Positions 37,024-44,103 of a DNA stretch of 64,000 nt are shown here, piece after piece. Source of the stretch: Pseudanabaena sp. BC1403. GTDB lineage: Bacteria; Cyanobacteriota; Cyanobacteriia; Pseudanabaenales; Pseudanabaenaceae. How positions within the stretch are numbered: position 1 is the stretch's first letter; every line of letters starts with the position of its first letter. A model generated the notes under the pieces. The model saw only the letters and a list, made by a program, of their open reading frames with translations, ran no database searches and was not told the DNA's origin. Made by a program: the position numbers and the translations under genes. The stretch is from positions 186,001-250,000 of the forward strand of contig NZ_PDDM01000001.1 in the NCBI RefSeq assembly GCF_002914585.1, in the 5' to 3' direction.

Positions 37024-38016
37024 ATGCAAGTTCCTGCGATCGCGATCACGCCATTTTCTCAAAAACTTAAAGCTCCGTTTCTTAAACATCAGATCTCCAT
37101 ATTGCAGATCAATTTAGGTAAAATTTGTAATCTAACTTGCACTCACTGTCATGTCGAAGCCAGTCCAACACGAACGGAAGAGTTAACGCCAGAAGTTTGC
37201 CAACAGTTAATAGAAATCATTCATAGGTTTCCACAAATTCAGACAGTAGATCTAACAGGAGGCGCTCCAGAGATGCTGTATGGATTTCGTTCATTGGTTA
37301 AGGCGGCGAGAAAAATGGGCAAAGAAGTGATCGTCCGTTCTAATTTGACAATTTATTTTGAAAAAGGATACGGCGATATCCCTGACTTCTTTGTTCAAAA
37401 TCAAGTGCGTGTTGTCGCTTCTATGCCTTGCTATCTTGAAGACAATGTGGACAAGATGCGTGGCAAAGGTGTATTTGATCAATCAATTCAGGCGTTGCAA
37501 TGGCTAAATCGCCTTGGCTATGGTTCTAATCCCGATTTAATTTTAGATTTGGTATACAACCCACCGCTTCCCAATTCTAATAAATTTGCCCTTGCTCCCA
37601 ATCAACAAGGTTTAGAAACAGCTTATAAGACCCATCTGCAAAAGCATTTTGGGATTGTGTTCCACAACTTATTTACAATCACTAATCTTCCCATTGGCAG
37701 AAGTAAATTTCATCTGCGTCATCGCAAATTAGAAGAAGAATATTCACAATTTTTAGAATCTCATTTTAATGCTGATACTCTTGATCGCTTAATGTGCCGC
37801 AATCAAATTTCGGTAGATTATCAAGGGAATATCTATGATTGTGATTTTAATCAAATGGAGAATTTGCCTGCGCGATCGCCTAATGGCGAATATTTGAACG
37901 TAGCAAAAGTTCTCGAACTAGACTCCTTAGATATCATCCAAAAAATTCAAACCGATGACTATTGCTACGGTTGTACAGCAGGAAGTGGCTCTAGTTGTGG
38001 TGGGGCATTACTATAA
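37024..38016 (+). CDS. arsS: Arsenosugar biosynthesis radical SAM protein ArsS
   Basis: 330 residues. The radical-SAM cluster motif CNLTCTHCH (CxxxCxxC) is near residue 35, and the C-terminal signature is CYGCTAGSGSSCGGAL with a second cysteine set. This pair defines the ArsS family, which attaches a 5-deoxyadenosyl group to dimethylated arsenic on the way to arsenosugars. DLTGGAPEM is the SAM-binding GGE-like motif. No arsM methyltransferase or arsenic regulator lies nearby. It starts 27 bp after the Hpt gene, so the two may share a transcript without a functional link. Confidence 0.92.
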   Translation: MQVPAIAITPFSQKLKAPFLKHQISILQINLGKICNLTCTHCHVEASPTRTEELTPEVCQQLIEIIHRFPQIQTVDLTGGAPEMLYGFRSLVKAARKMGKEVIVRSNLTIYFEKGYGDIPDFFVQNQVRVVASMPCYLEDNVDKMRGKGVFDQSIQALQWLNRLGYGSNPDLILDLVYNPPLPNSNKFALAPNQQGLETAYKTHLQKHFGIVFHNLFTITNLPIGRSKFHLRHRKLEEEYSQFLESHFNADTLDRLMCRNQISVDYQGNIYDCDFNQMENLPARSPNGEYLNVAKVLELDSLDIIQKIQTDDYCYGCTAGSGSSCGGALL

Positions 38017-38045
38017 CTGACCACAGTTGTGAATTGGTATTAAAA

Positions 38046-38129
38046 GGTCTATGAAAGTTTTTCCCGAAGATGAACACTTTCATAGACCATTTAATATAGA
38101 CGGTGCTTTGCACTGCCTATATTAAATGG
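38046..38129. repeat. Two abutting hairpins between convergent genes
   Basis: Stem 1 is 13 bp (38046-38058/38076-38088). Stem 2 is 13 bp (38087-38099/38117-38129) with an inner GTGC-TTT-GCAC extension. They share bases 38087-38088. Together they separate the convergent arsS and J-domain genes and probably terminate both. Confidence 0.8.
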
Positions 38130-38835
38130 TTTGTAAATTTTCCATTGCCATTTGAGCGCAATAACGCATTTCGTCTGCTCTGCGCCAGAGTTCTTGTCCA
38201 GTGTGCAAATGGCGATCATCAAAATTTAAAGTGAAGTAGTTTAATTCTTCAATCCCATCACTGATTGCATTGAGACAGTGATAAAGGTAGCTAGCAATCC
38301 CTGCTGCGGAAGCTGGATTGGGAAACGCACGGAAGAAAATCTGCGCCTTGGCATAGGAACCACGACATTCATCAATATAGTCCTCGAAGTCTTCCATCAG
38401 CCCATCATCGTAGGGATCAGCAGCGAGATCGTCAATTTTCTCGTCTAGACTATCGAGAATTACTTCGAGCATTTCCGAGATTGGTTCGTAAACTTGCTTA
38501 AACCAGCGATCAAGCTTCTGATCTTCATTAAGATGGGTTTCCCGACTAGAAGATGATCGCTTGAATCCCTCATGAGATGAAGAGCCATTAGGGGTATGTT
38601 TAATGCCAAGACTGCGATCGTAATGGGCGCGAGATTGGGGATTACTAAGAACCTCGTAAGCGAGGTTGATGGAGGCAATATCATCGTGATTATCGAGATG
38701 ATGATTGCAGTCGGGATGAAATTCTTTGACCAGCCCACGATAGGCAGTTTTGACTTCGGCAGGAGCAGCGTTGTAGCTAATTCTCAGAGTCTTGTAGTGA
38801 TTTGCTTGTTGAATGCGATCGCTTGTCCTAGCCAT
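38122..38835 (-). CDS. J-domain (DnaJ-like) protein
   Basis: 237 residues. The J domain (about 12-75, YKTLRISYNAAPAEVKTAYRG) carries the HPD triad in VKEFHPDCNHH and should stimulate an Hsp70 ATPase. There are no Gly/Phe-rich or zinc-finger regions, so this is a class C J-protein. After a Ser-rich linker the C-terminal 130 residues are acidic and helical (EMLEVILDSLDEKIDDLAADP) and unrecognised. The start at 38835 fits the J-domain position. It probably works with one of the cell's DnaK proteins; the client is unknown. Confidence 0.88.
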   Translation of the reverse strand: MARTSDRIQQANHYKTLRISYNAAPAEVKTAYRGLVKEFHPDCNHHLDNHDDIASINLAYEVLSNPQSRAHYDRSLGIKHTPNGSSSHEGFKRSSSSRETHLNEDQKLDRWFKQVYEPISEMLEVILDSLDEKIDDLAADPYDDGLMEDFEDYIDECRGSYAKAQIFFRAFPNPASAAGIASYLYHCLNAISDGIEELNYFTLNFDDRHLHTGQELWRRADEMRYCAQMAMENLQTI

Positions 38836-39307
38836 GTCCTTGTGATTAATCTACGTTTGCAGTATTTTTTTATGTTTTTCATGCTGAAGTTTTCAAGCTT
38901 ACGATATTCTCGAAACATTATTTTTAAGCAGCGCAAAACTTTTCTATTAAGCATTCTGTAGGGATATTCAGCCAGCGTCAACTACTTGACAAATAAAAAA
39001 TAGAGCCAACGATTATTGTCAACTCTATAAACAAAACCCAAAAGAGATTTGCGATACGAAGCTATGCGAATCTCTTTTGGGCTTTATTTGTGTCAAGACT
39101 ACAGCTATAACTGCAATTCCCATTATAAAAATTGGTTTTGAGGCAAGTCCGCCGACGGTAGAGTTGCCTCAAAACCAATTGTGGGATTTTCAACACCGCA
39201 GACGTTGAAAATCCCACAATTGGTTTCATAGCTAGAATTGTTGGATATTTAAGATAAATATTGCTAAAGTGCTCGCGTTTCTGCTACCATACCAAAGCAT
39301 TAAATTT
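38836..39307. repeat. Hairpin-rich intergenic region before tRNA-Thr
   Basis: 472 bp with no gene. It contains a 16-bp stem with one G-T (39037-39052/39066-39081), a perfect 17-bp stem (39130-39146/39164-39180) and a perfect 23-bp stem (39172-39194/39204-39226). The last two overlap at 39172-39180, so they cannot form together. Confidence 0.85.
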
Positions 39308-39380
39308 GCTGGTGTAGCTCAGTTGGTAGAGCAGCTGATTTGTAATCAGCAGGTCACGAGTTCGAGTCTCGTCCCCAGCT
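39308..39380 (+). tRNA. trnT: tRNA-Thr (anticodon TGT)
   Basis: A 73-nt cloverleaf without encoded CCA. D arm GCTC...GAGC, anticodon stem GCTGA/TCAGC around TTTGTAA (anticodon TGT), T arm ACGAG-TTCGAGT-CTCGT and discriminator T are all clear. The acceptor stem GCTGGTG pairs with CCCCAGC except for T6 against C67. A tyrosine recombinase gene begins 133 bp downstream, so the 3-prime end is the probable attachment site of the mobile element to the right. Confidence 0.95.
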
Positions 39381-39404
39381 TAATTTTCATATCTAGAAAC
39401 GCCT

Positions 39405-39431
39405 AAAAAGCCTTGCTATGCAAGGCTTTTT
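39405..39431 (+). terminator. tRNA-Thr terminator
   Basis: Stem 39405-39416/39420-39431 (AAAAAGCCTTGC, loop TAT) ends in a T-run 25 bp beyond the tRNA, a rho-independent terminator. Confidence 0.88.
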
Positions 39432-39512
39432 TAGTATGATGAAATTTCTGATTGTACCTAATTACACCTAATTAGACCTTATTGACCCCCATTTTTTAGT
39501 CTAGATTTAGTC

Positions 39513-40613
39513 ATGAGCCAAAATGAGATCGACGGGCGGATCTCCCAAGCAAACGGGAGATTAAAAGCGGCAAGTGTTGGGGTAAGCATTGAAAGACAGG
39601 GAAACTGTTTATATTTACGGGGTACTTTTCCACCAAAGCCAAATTCGCAATTTAAAACAGCCCGACAGCAAAAATTCGCGTTGGGTGTCCATGCGAATCC
39701 TCTTGGGGTGAAATTAGCTGAAGCCGAAGCCCGAAAAGTTGGAGCCTTGATAGATTGCAAAGAATTTTCATGGTCACCATACTTAAAAGATGCAGTTAAC
39801 TCTGTGACCTGCGGCGACTGGGTAGAAAAGTTTGAAAAAGATTACTTTGCAAAGCGCGATCGCAATCCCAAAACGCAAACCACATGGACTCGAAGCTACT
39901 GGGAAGTTTTAAAGCGATTGCCTTCTGATGAGGCATTATCCTCAGAAATTCTAAAAGATTTGATTCTGAGAACAAAGCCCGATTCTCGCAGTCGCCAAAA
40001 TTATGCAATGGTTTGCAATTCTCTAGCCAAATTCGCCAATTTAGATGCAGATTTCTCTCTTTACAGTGGCAATTATTCGCCACGCAAAGCAACACCCAGA
40101 GATTTACCAACTGATGAGGCAATTCAAGAGGTTTATTACAAAATATCTAACCCTGACTGGCAATGGGTTTATGGAGTAATTGCCACTTACGGAATAAGAC
40201 CTCACGAAGTTTTTTATCTAGATTTTGAAGATTTACCGATCGCAACCGTGACCGATGGCAAAACTGGCGCGAGACGTGTGTGGGCTTGTTACCCTGAATG
40301 GGTTGAAACCTTCCAAATAAAAAACGTTTGCTTACCATCAGTCACAGGTAAAGCAAACGTTAATTTAGGAGAGCGTGTGAGCAAGGCTTTTAAACGATAT
40401 GGAGTACCATTTGCTCCTTATGATTTACGCCATTGCTGGGCTGTGAGATCGCTTGAGTTCGGGCTTGATATTTCATTAGCCGCGCAACAAATGGGACATA
40501 GTACAAAGGTGCATAGCGATTTGTATCACCATTGGATTAGCGATCGCCATCATCAAAAAGCATACGATTTGCTCATGCAGAGAGCAGATCGCCCCAAGCC
40601 ACCAAATAGATAG
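39513..40613 (+). CDS. Tyrosine recombinase / phage-type integrase
   Basis: 366 residues. The C-terminal catalytic domain shows the Arg in GIRPHEVFYLDFED, the HxxR box in YDLRHCWAVRSLE, the later His/Lys region MGHSTKVHS and the nucleophilic Tyr in DLYHHW. The N-terminal 150 residues form the arm-binding and core-binding parts. Its position just downstream of tRNA-Thr, reading away from it, is the usual arrangement for an island that integrates into the tRNA 3-prime end. It should catalyse integration and excision with the attachment core in the tRNA. An excisionase was not identified; the ribbon-helix-helix gene at 58403 is one candidate. Confidence 0.93.
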   Translation: MSQNEIDGRISQANGRLKAASVGVSIERQGNCLYLRGTFPPKPNSQFKTARQQKFALGVHANPLGVKLAEAEARKVGALIDCKEFSWSPYLKDAVNSVTCGDWVEKFEKDYFAKRDRNPKTQTTWTRSYWEVLKRLPSDEALSSEILKDLILRTKPDSRSRQNYAMVCNSLAKFANLDADFSLYSGNYSPRKATPRDLPTDEAIQEVYYKISNPDWQWVYGVIATYGIRPHEVFYLDFEDLPIATVTDGKTGARRVWACYPEWVETFQIKNVCLPSVTGKANVNLGERVSKAFKRYGVPFAPYDLRHCWAVRSLEFGLDISLAAQQMGHSTKVHSDLYHHWISDRHHQKAYDLLMQRADRPKPPNR

Positions 40614-40696
40614 GAAAGGTTCATACTTAAATCAAAAATGTATAGATATCTATCTGTACATTTTGAATTTTGCGATCGCCCAAAACCACCAAACAT

Positions 40697-41071
40697 TTAT
40701 ATATTGCAATCACGCTTAATTATCCGTTCAAGCAGACCTTGCATATATTTCATTGATTCTTGAAAGCTATCAATCCTAGCCTCAACAATTTGCCGAACCA
40801 TTTCAGTGGTTACAGATGAAGAATTAACCCTTTCTCCTAACGCCTCATTATTGGCTAAGGTGACCTGATGAATTGCGCTAAGTTTCTCGTTTTGAGCCGT
40901 TTGATGCTTCTCCACATTATCTAAACGATTATCAACACCAGTAAACTTATTGTCCAGTTCATTCTCTAAGTCTGAAAAGCGAGTGTTAATCCTTTCAAAT
41001 TTAGTTTCTAGCCGATCGCGTTCTGAGCTAGCTGCCCAGCGTCTAAGGAGATTTACAAATTTGTCTAGCAT
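40697..41071 (-). CDS. Hypothetical coiled-coil protein of the mobile element
   Basis: 124 residues. Most of the chain is heptad-repeat coiled coil (DLENELDNKFTGVDNRLDNVEKH), ending in a basic C-terminus (ERIIKRDCNI). It is the last gene of a five-gene minus-strand run that starts at 42710. No known family. The shape would suit a structural or stalk protein, or a DNA-binding accessory. Confidence 0.65.
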   Translation of the reverse strand: MLDKFVNLLRRWAASSERDRLETKFERINTRFSDLENELDNKFTGVDNRLDNVEKHQTAQNEKLSAIHQVTLANNEALGERVNSSSVTTEMVRQIVEARIDSFQESMKYMQGLLERIIKRDCNI

Positions 41072-41109
41072 AATGCCATCCCAAAAACTTTAAATATCAT
41101 GGCGCTTCC

Positions 41110-41487
41110 TTATATCCCATAGGGATTTAGAATCGCGTTAAACCCTATCAGATCTAATTTTTTAGAAGTAGTAGGGGGAACCCATTGCCAGACCTCCACG
41201 AATAGCCCTTTGTGATACACAACAGGCTGAAATCTGAGATAGTAGCTACCCAAATCGGTTTGCATATCAAAATTCAACTGCTCATCAAAGCCAACAAAGA
41301 GCTTAACGCCCCTAACTCCACCCGTGAACTGTTGCCACAAGTCCCCAGCTTTTCGCCATTTGCGACGCTTTATATCGGTGACCTTAATAGCTATGTGAGC
41401 AGATGAAAGAAGGGAAGGAATAAGAATGGCATCAACGCGACCCACTCCAATATTGAAACTGGTCACGCTGACCCAACTCATTCCCAT
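41110..41487 (-). CDS. Hypothetical protein of the mobile element
   Basis: 125 residues, beta-rich, not recognised. Notable features are a basic patch (DIKRRKWRKAGDLWQQFTGG) and an aromatic C-terminal half (YYLRFQPVVYHKGLFVEVWQWVPP). It overlaps the end of the upstream gene (41478) by 10 bp, which supports a coupled operon. No signal peptide or membrane helix. Confidence 0.65.
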   Translation of the reverse strand: MGMSWVSVTSFNIGVGRVDAILIPSLLSSAHIAIKVTDIKRRKWRKAGDLWQQFTGGVRGVKLFVGFDEQLNFDMQTDLGSYYLRFQPVVYHKGLFVEVWQWVPPTTSKKLDLIGFNAILNPYGI

Positions 41488-41693
41488 GCTCCTTCTTCTT
41501 CATCATCAAACTCGTCATACTCGCCACCAAGGGCATACTCGATCGCCGCCTCAAAAGAAACAGTTTCGAGTAAACCCGATCCTGCACGCTGAACCACACA
41601 TTGAGAGCCGTCAAAGTCTACAGGCAAGGAGCCATTAAGAATCTCATGAAAGCCCTCATCCCAAGGGAGCATAATAAGGCGGCGCTCGATCAT
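41478..41693 (-). CDS. Small acidic hypothetical protein
   Basis: 71 residues from the ATG at 41693, which overlaps the upstream stop as ATGA. The longer TTG start at 41708 is less likely. The C-terminus is strongly acidic (EYDEFDDEEEGAWE). It is sandwiched between two larger genes with overlaps on both sides, so translation is probably coupled. Function unknown. Confidence 0.6.
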   Translation of the reverse strand: MIERRLIMLPWDEGFHEILNGSLPVDFDGSQCVVQRAGSGLLETVSFEAAIEYALGGEYDEFDDEEEGAWE

Positions 41694-42301
41694 ACGACGG
41701 TTGCCCAATCAGCAGCAGTAATAAGCCCTGCATATGTTCGGAATGTGTCAGGGATAGTATTTGAAGGATCGTAAAAAGTATTAGAGCTAACAGATGTAGC
41801 GCTAGCACCTTTACCACTTAGAGTCAACGATTGTACCCGTGGAGGTTTTGGAAAGCTTGCCCCAAATACTAGATCCTGTTCTGTTCCAGTAACTTCCTTA
41901 ATACCCAGTGTTGCGAAATTAGCCCCAAGCTTTGCTTTTTGGCTTTTCTTCATACCCCAAGCATATTTGACCCCGTTGACTGTGACGTAAACAGGGATTT
42001 GAAATGTAGATCTTGATTTTCTGCCATTGGATTTTGCTTTGACAATATCCCAACCAGCCGCGATCGCCGCAGCAATAGCCGCTGGTGCGATAAAGCTGGA
42101 ATTAGTACCAGTGGCAAAAGTTTTAGAAGCACGTTTGGGCTTTGGATGATTGGCTTTGAAAATCAGCCCAGTGACTGGAGTTGAAGCATCAAGGGTTTGA
42201 TGCCCTAATATAGTGCCTTTAGATTCCTCTAGCGTGGTACGAAAACCATATTTATGGTCTGCGTATGGCGCTTCGAGCGGCACAAAAACTAATCGAGACA
42301 T
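41690..42301 (-). CDS. Hypothetical protein, possible structural protein of the element
   Basis: 203 residues, not recognised. Basic and Ser/Thr/Ala-rich. A central Ala-rich hydrophobic stretch (SFIAPAAIAAAIAAGWDIV) is followed by a Lys/Arg-rich run (KAKSNGRKSRS) and a beta-rich part (FQIPVYVTVNGVKYAWGM...VFGASFPKPPRV). Low-complexity composition and gene context (next to similar 70-125-residue proteins) suggest a particle or surface component, but this is inference. It starts 58 bp after the 42360 gene on the same strand. Confidence 0.6.
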   Translation of the reverse strand: MSRLVFVPLEAPYADHKYGFRTTLEESKGTILGHQTLDASTPVTGLIFKANHPKPKRASKTFATGTNSSFIAPAAIAAAIAAGWDIVKAKSNGRKSRSTFQIPVYVTVNGVKYAWGMKKSQKAKLGANFATLGIKEVTGTEQDLVFGASFPKPPRVQSLTLSGKGASATSVSSNTFYDPSNTIPDTFRTYAGLITAADWATVV

Positions 42302-42359
42302 ATTAATTATTTCCCGTGAATAAAAGGATTAAGGAACTGGAATACCTGCGAAATTAGAA

Positions 42360-42710
42360 CTAAGCAGGGACAGCCGTTGTTTGAGCCTTGTTCAGAGGTG
42401 CACGGCTATTAAAGCTATAGGTCGAGGTGACATAGAAGCTATTAGCATCCGTATCAAAAGAGGGAACCCCAGAAACTGGTTGAGGATAGCTAGCAAGCTT
42501 AGTTGTATTAGCAGAATTCGCGTTAAAAGTATCTTGAGCATCGCTCGCAACATCAAGCAAAGCTGTCAAGAACTCTGCAACTTTTTCGTCAGTGAGTGAG
42601 ATCGCAGATTCACCCATCAAGATAGATAGATCGATAGAAAGGACTGCCCCTGTCGCACTAAAAGCAGTCGATCCAATCGCGGTATTTAAATCAGAAAATT
42701 TGAGATCCAT
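42360..42710 (-). CDS. Hypothetical protein, first gene of the leftward operon
   Basis: 116 residues, Ser/Thr/Ala-rich and acidic (ATGAVLSIDLSILMGESAISLTDEKVAEFL), ending PLNKAQTTAVPA. No Cys, no signal peptide and no known family. It is transcribed away from the palindromic operator at 42723-42787 and is the first of five minus-strand genes. A high-copy structural protein is one possibility. Confidence 0.6.
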   Translation of the reverse strand: MDLKFSDLNTAIGSTAFSATGAVLSIDLSILMGESAISLTDEKVAEFLTALLDVASDAQDTFNANSANTTKLASYPQPVSGVPSFDTDANSFYVTSTYSFNSRAPLNKAQTTAVPA

Positions 42711-42722
42711 GAGAATTGCTGC

Positions 42723-42787
42723 ACTGTATATAGTGTTGACATGACGAATTTAGCGCATTTGCAGGAAAAGTCAACACTATATACAGT
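42723..42787. promoter_or_regulatory. Divergent operator: perfect 18-bp inverted repeat with inward TTGAC
   Basis: Arms 42723-42740 and 42770-42787 (ACTGTATATAGTGTTGAC and its complement) are perfect and 29 nt apart. They sit between the divergent genes at 42710 and 42909. Each arm ends with a TTGAC -35 hexamer pointing inward. On the minus strand TTGACT is followed at 16 nt by TAAATT; the plus-strand -10 is poor. This looks like a repressor-controlled pair of overlapping divergent promoters. Confidence 0.75.
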
Positions 42788-42908
42788 TGCGAGTAACTTT
42801 AGAAAATGCTACGATCGTACCTATCAGTTTGTAGAGAACCCAATGGGTTCTTTCTTAGCACGCAAAATTTTCTAGACCTTTAGAAACCTTATGTAAATTA
42901 TTGTAAAG

Positions 42909-43112
42909 ATGATATTACGTGCATATCCACTGCTTAGCACACGAAGTAAACGCGCCATGCTCCGCACAGTTTGGCGATATGGCAGAGCGTACCAATACAT
43001 CCCAAGAAGCAATCTTTTAATGAGGCTAAGTAGAGTACTGGGATTGAGCAAAAGCGACGCTTATAACTTGTTGATGACAGAAAGAGAATATTTGCTAAAG
43101 CAACAAAAATAA
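42909..43112 (+). CDS. Small basic hypothetical protein
   Basis: 67 residues, very basic N-terminus (STRSKRAMLRTVWRYGRAYQ) and a helical C-terminus (VLGLSKSDAYNLLMTEREYLLKQQK) with a possible helix-turn-helix-like spacing. It could bind nucleic acid. It is first in the rightward operon and its stop overlaps the next start (TAATG). Not recognised. Confidence 0.65.
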   Translation: MILRAYPLLSTRSKRAMLRTVWRYGRAYQYIPRSNLLMRLSRVLGLSKSDAYNLLMTEREYLLKQQK

Positions 43113-43918
43113 TGGAATTACAACAGACTTATTCTCGGACACAGCAAATACTTTCAGCCTTTGCCGCTAATGATTCATCCATGAGAATCATTTACCAACC
43201 ATCGGCAATTTCGCCCTATGACAGGGTGCAAACTCTGCGCTTTTATGGGTTTATTACTTCTCTACGAATGAAGGTAGACATCCAAAGTCTCAATGAGGCG
43301 GATTTACCAGATTTGGAGGCGGATGCGACAAGGCTAGAGCGATTGACTGCATTGCGAAATATGGAATGGCGATCGCCACGGAAACAGATCACTTTCTTTC
43401 TGAGAACGGCAAATGTCTCTTGGCAACCCATATTTGATATCAGCTTAATCAATCGCTTGCCATACTATGCCGTGAACCTGCTGCCATACCTGACAGACAA
43501 CATTAGTTTTGATACATCAAATGATTGTCTGATTGGTGCGCAAATTACCAATGCGGGTTATGGACTTTTAGAGGGCGCTGATCGAGTAACTCTTTATGGT
43601 TCGGTTCGTGAAGAAATAACCACTTTGCCAACTGATGCAAAAGAAATTAGCTTTGCAACGCCTCACAGTTGGACGATAGATGATACCTCAAGCCTTATTC
43701 TTCCTGCTAATCCAAACCGCCAACAAGTGACCCTAGTTAATACCAGCTTGACGGATGAAGCCTTTATCAATTACGGGGGAATGGCTAGCCTTGGTCAAGG
43801 CATAACCCTTATGAGAGGCGGTGGCAGCTACGAGATAAATATGAGCAATTTGTATCGTGGGGCTATCTCTGCCATTTCTGCGAATCCACTTACACTGACG
43901 GGAATAGAGGCGGTCTAA
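43112..43918 (+). CDS. Hypothetical protein, possible structural component
   Basis: 268 residues, beta-rich, no signal peptide and no Cys cluster. It reads as two parts. About 1-140 is mixed and charged (DADLPDLEADATRLERLTALRN-like helix). About 150-268 is strand- and Gly-rich (LVNTSLTDEAFINYGGMASLGQGITLMRGGGSYEINM), which resembles receptor- or surface-binding beta domains. No family is recognised. Start and stop both overlap neighbours by 1 bp, so it belongs to a coupled operon. A role in a particle is inference. Confidence 0.65.
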   Translation: MELQQTYSRTQQILSAFAANDSSMRIIYQPSAISPYDRVQTLRFYGFITSLRMKVDIQSLNEADLPDLEADATRLERLTALRNMEWRSPRKQITFFLRTANVSWQPIFDISLINRLPYYAVNLLPYLTDNISFDTSNDCLIGAQITNAGYGLLEGADRVTLYGSVREEITTLPTDAKEISFATPHSWTIDDTSSLILPANPNRQQVTLVNTSLTDEAFINYGGMASLGQGITLMRGGGSYEINMSNLYRGAISAISANPLTLTGIEAV

Positions 43919-44103
43919 TGTTTGATTTAGATTCATGGGTTATGCCAGAAAATCGAGGCGATCGCCAAAAGGAGATTGAGGCGATCTACTTGCCTTACAA
44001 ATGCGGCAAAATCGAAGCCGAATTAATCGCCATGAGATTTTTTAATCATCAAACAATCGCAAACACAATCATCATTCAACCTAATCCCATGAGGCTGCTA
44101 TGA
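43918..44103 (+). CDS. Small hypothetical protein
   Basis: 61 residues (MFDLDSWVMPENRGDRQKEIEAIYL...). The start overlaps the previous stop by one base and the stop overlaps the next start as ATGA, which supports a real coupled gene despite its size. No known domain. Confidence 0.6.
   Translation: MFDLDSWVMPENRGDRQKEIEAIYLPYKCGKIEAELIAMRFFNHQTIANTIIIQPNPMRLL

Noticed and set aside
37024-38016. ArsS as part of an arsenic island with the mobile element
   Set aside because: It lies left of the tRNA attachment site, with housekeeping neighbours and no arsM, arsB or arsR in the window.
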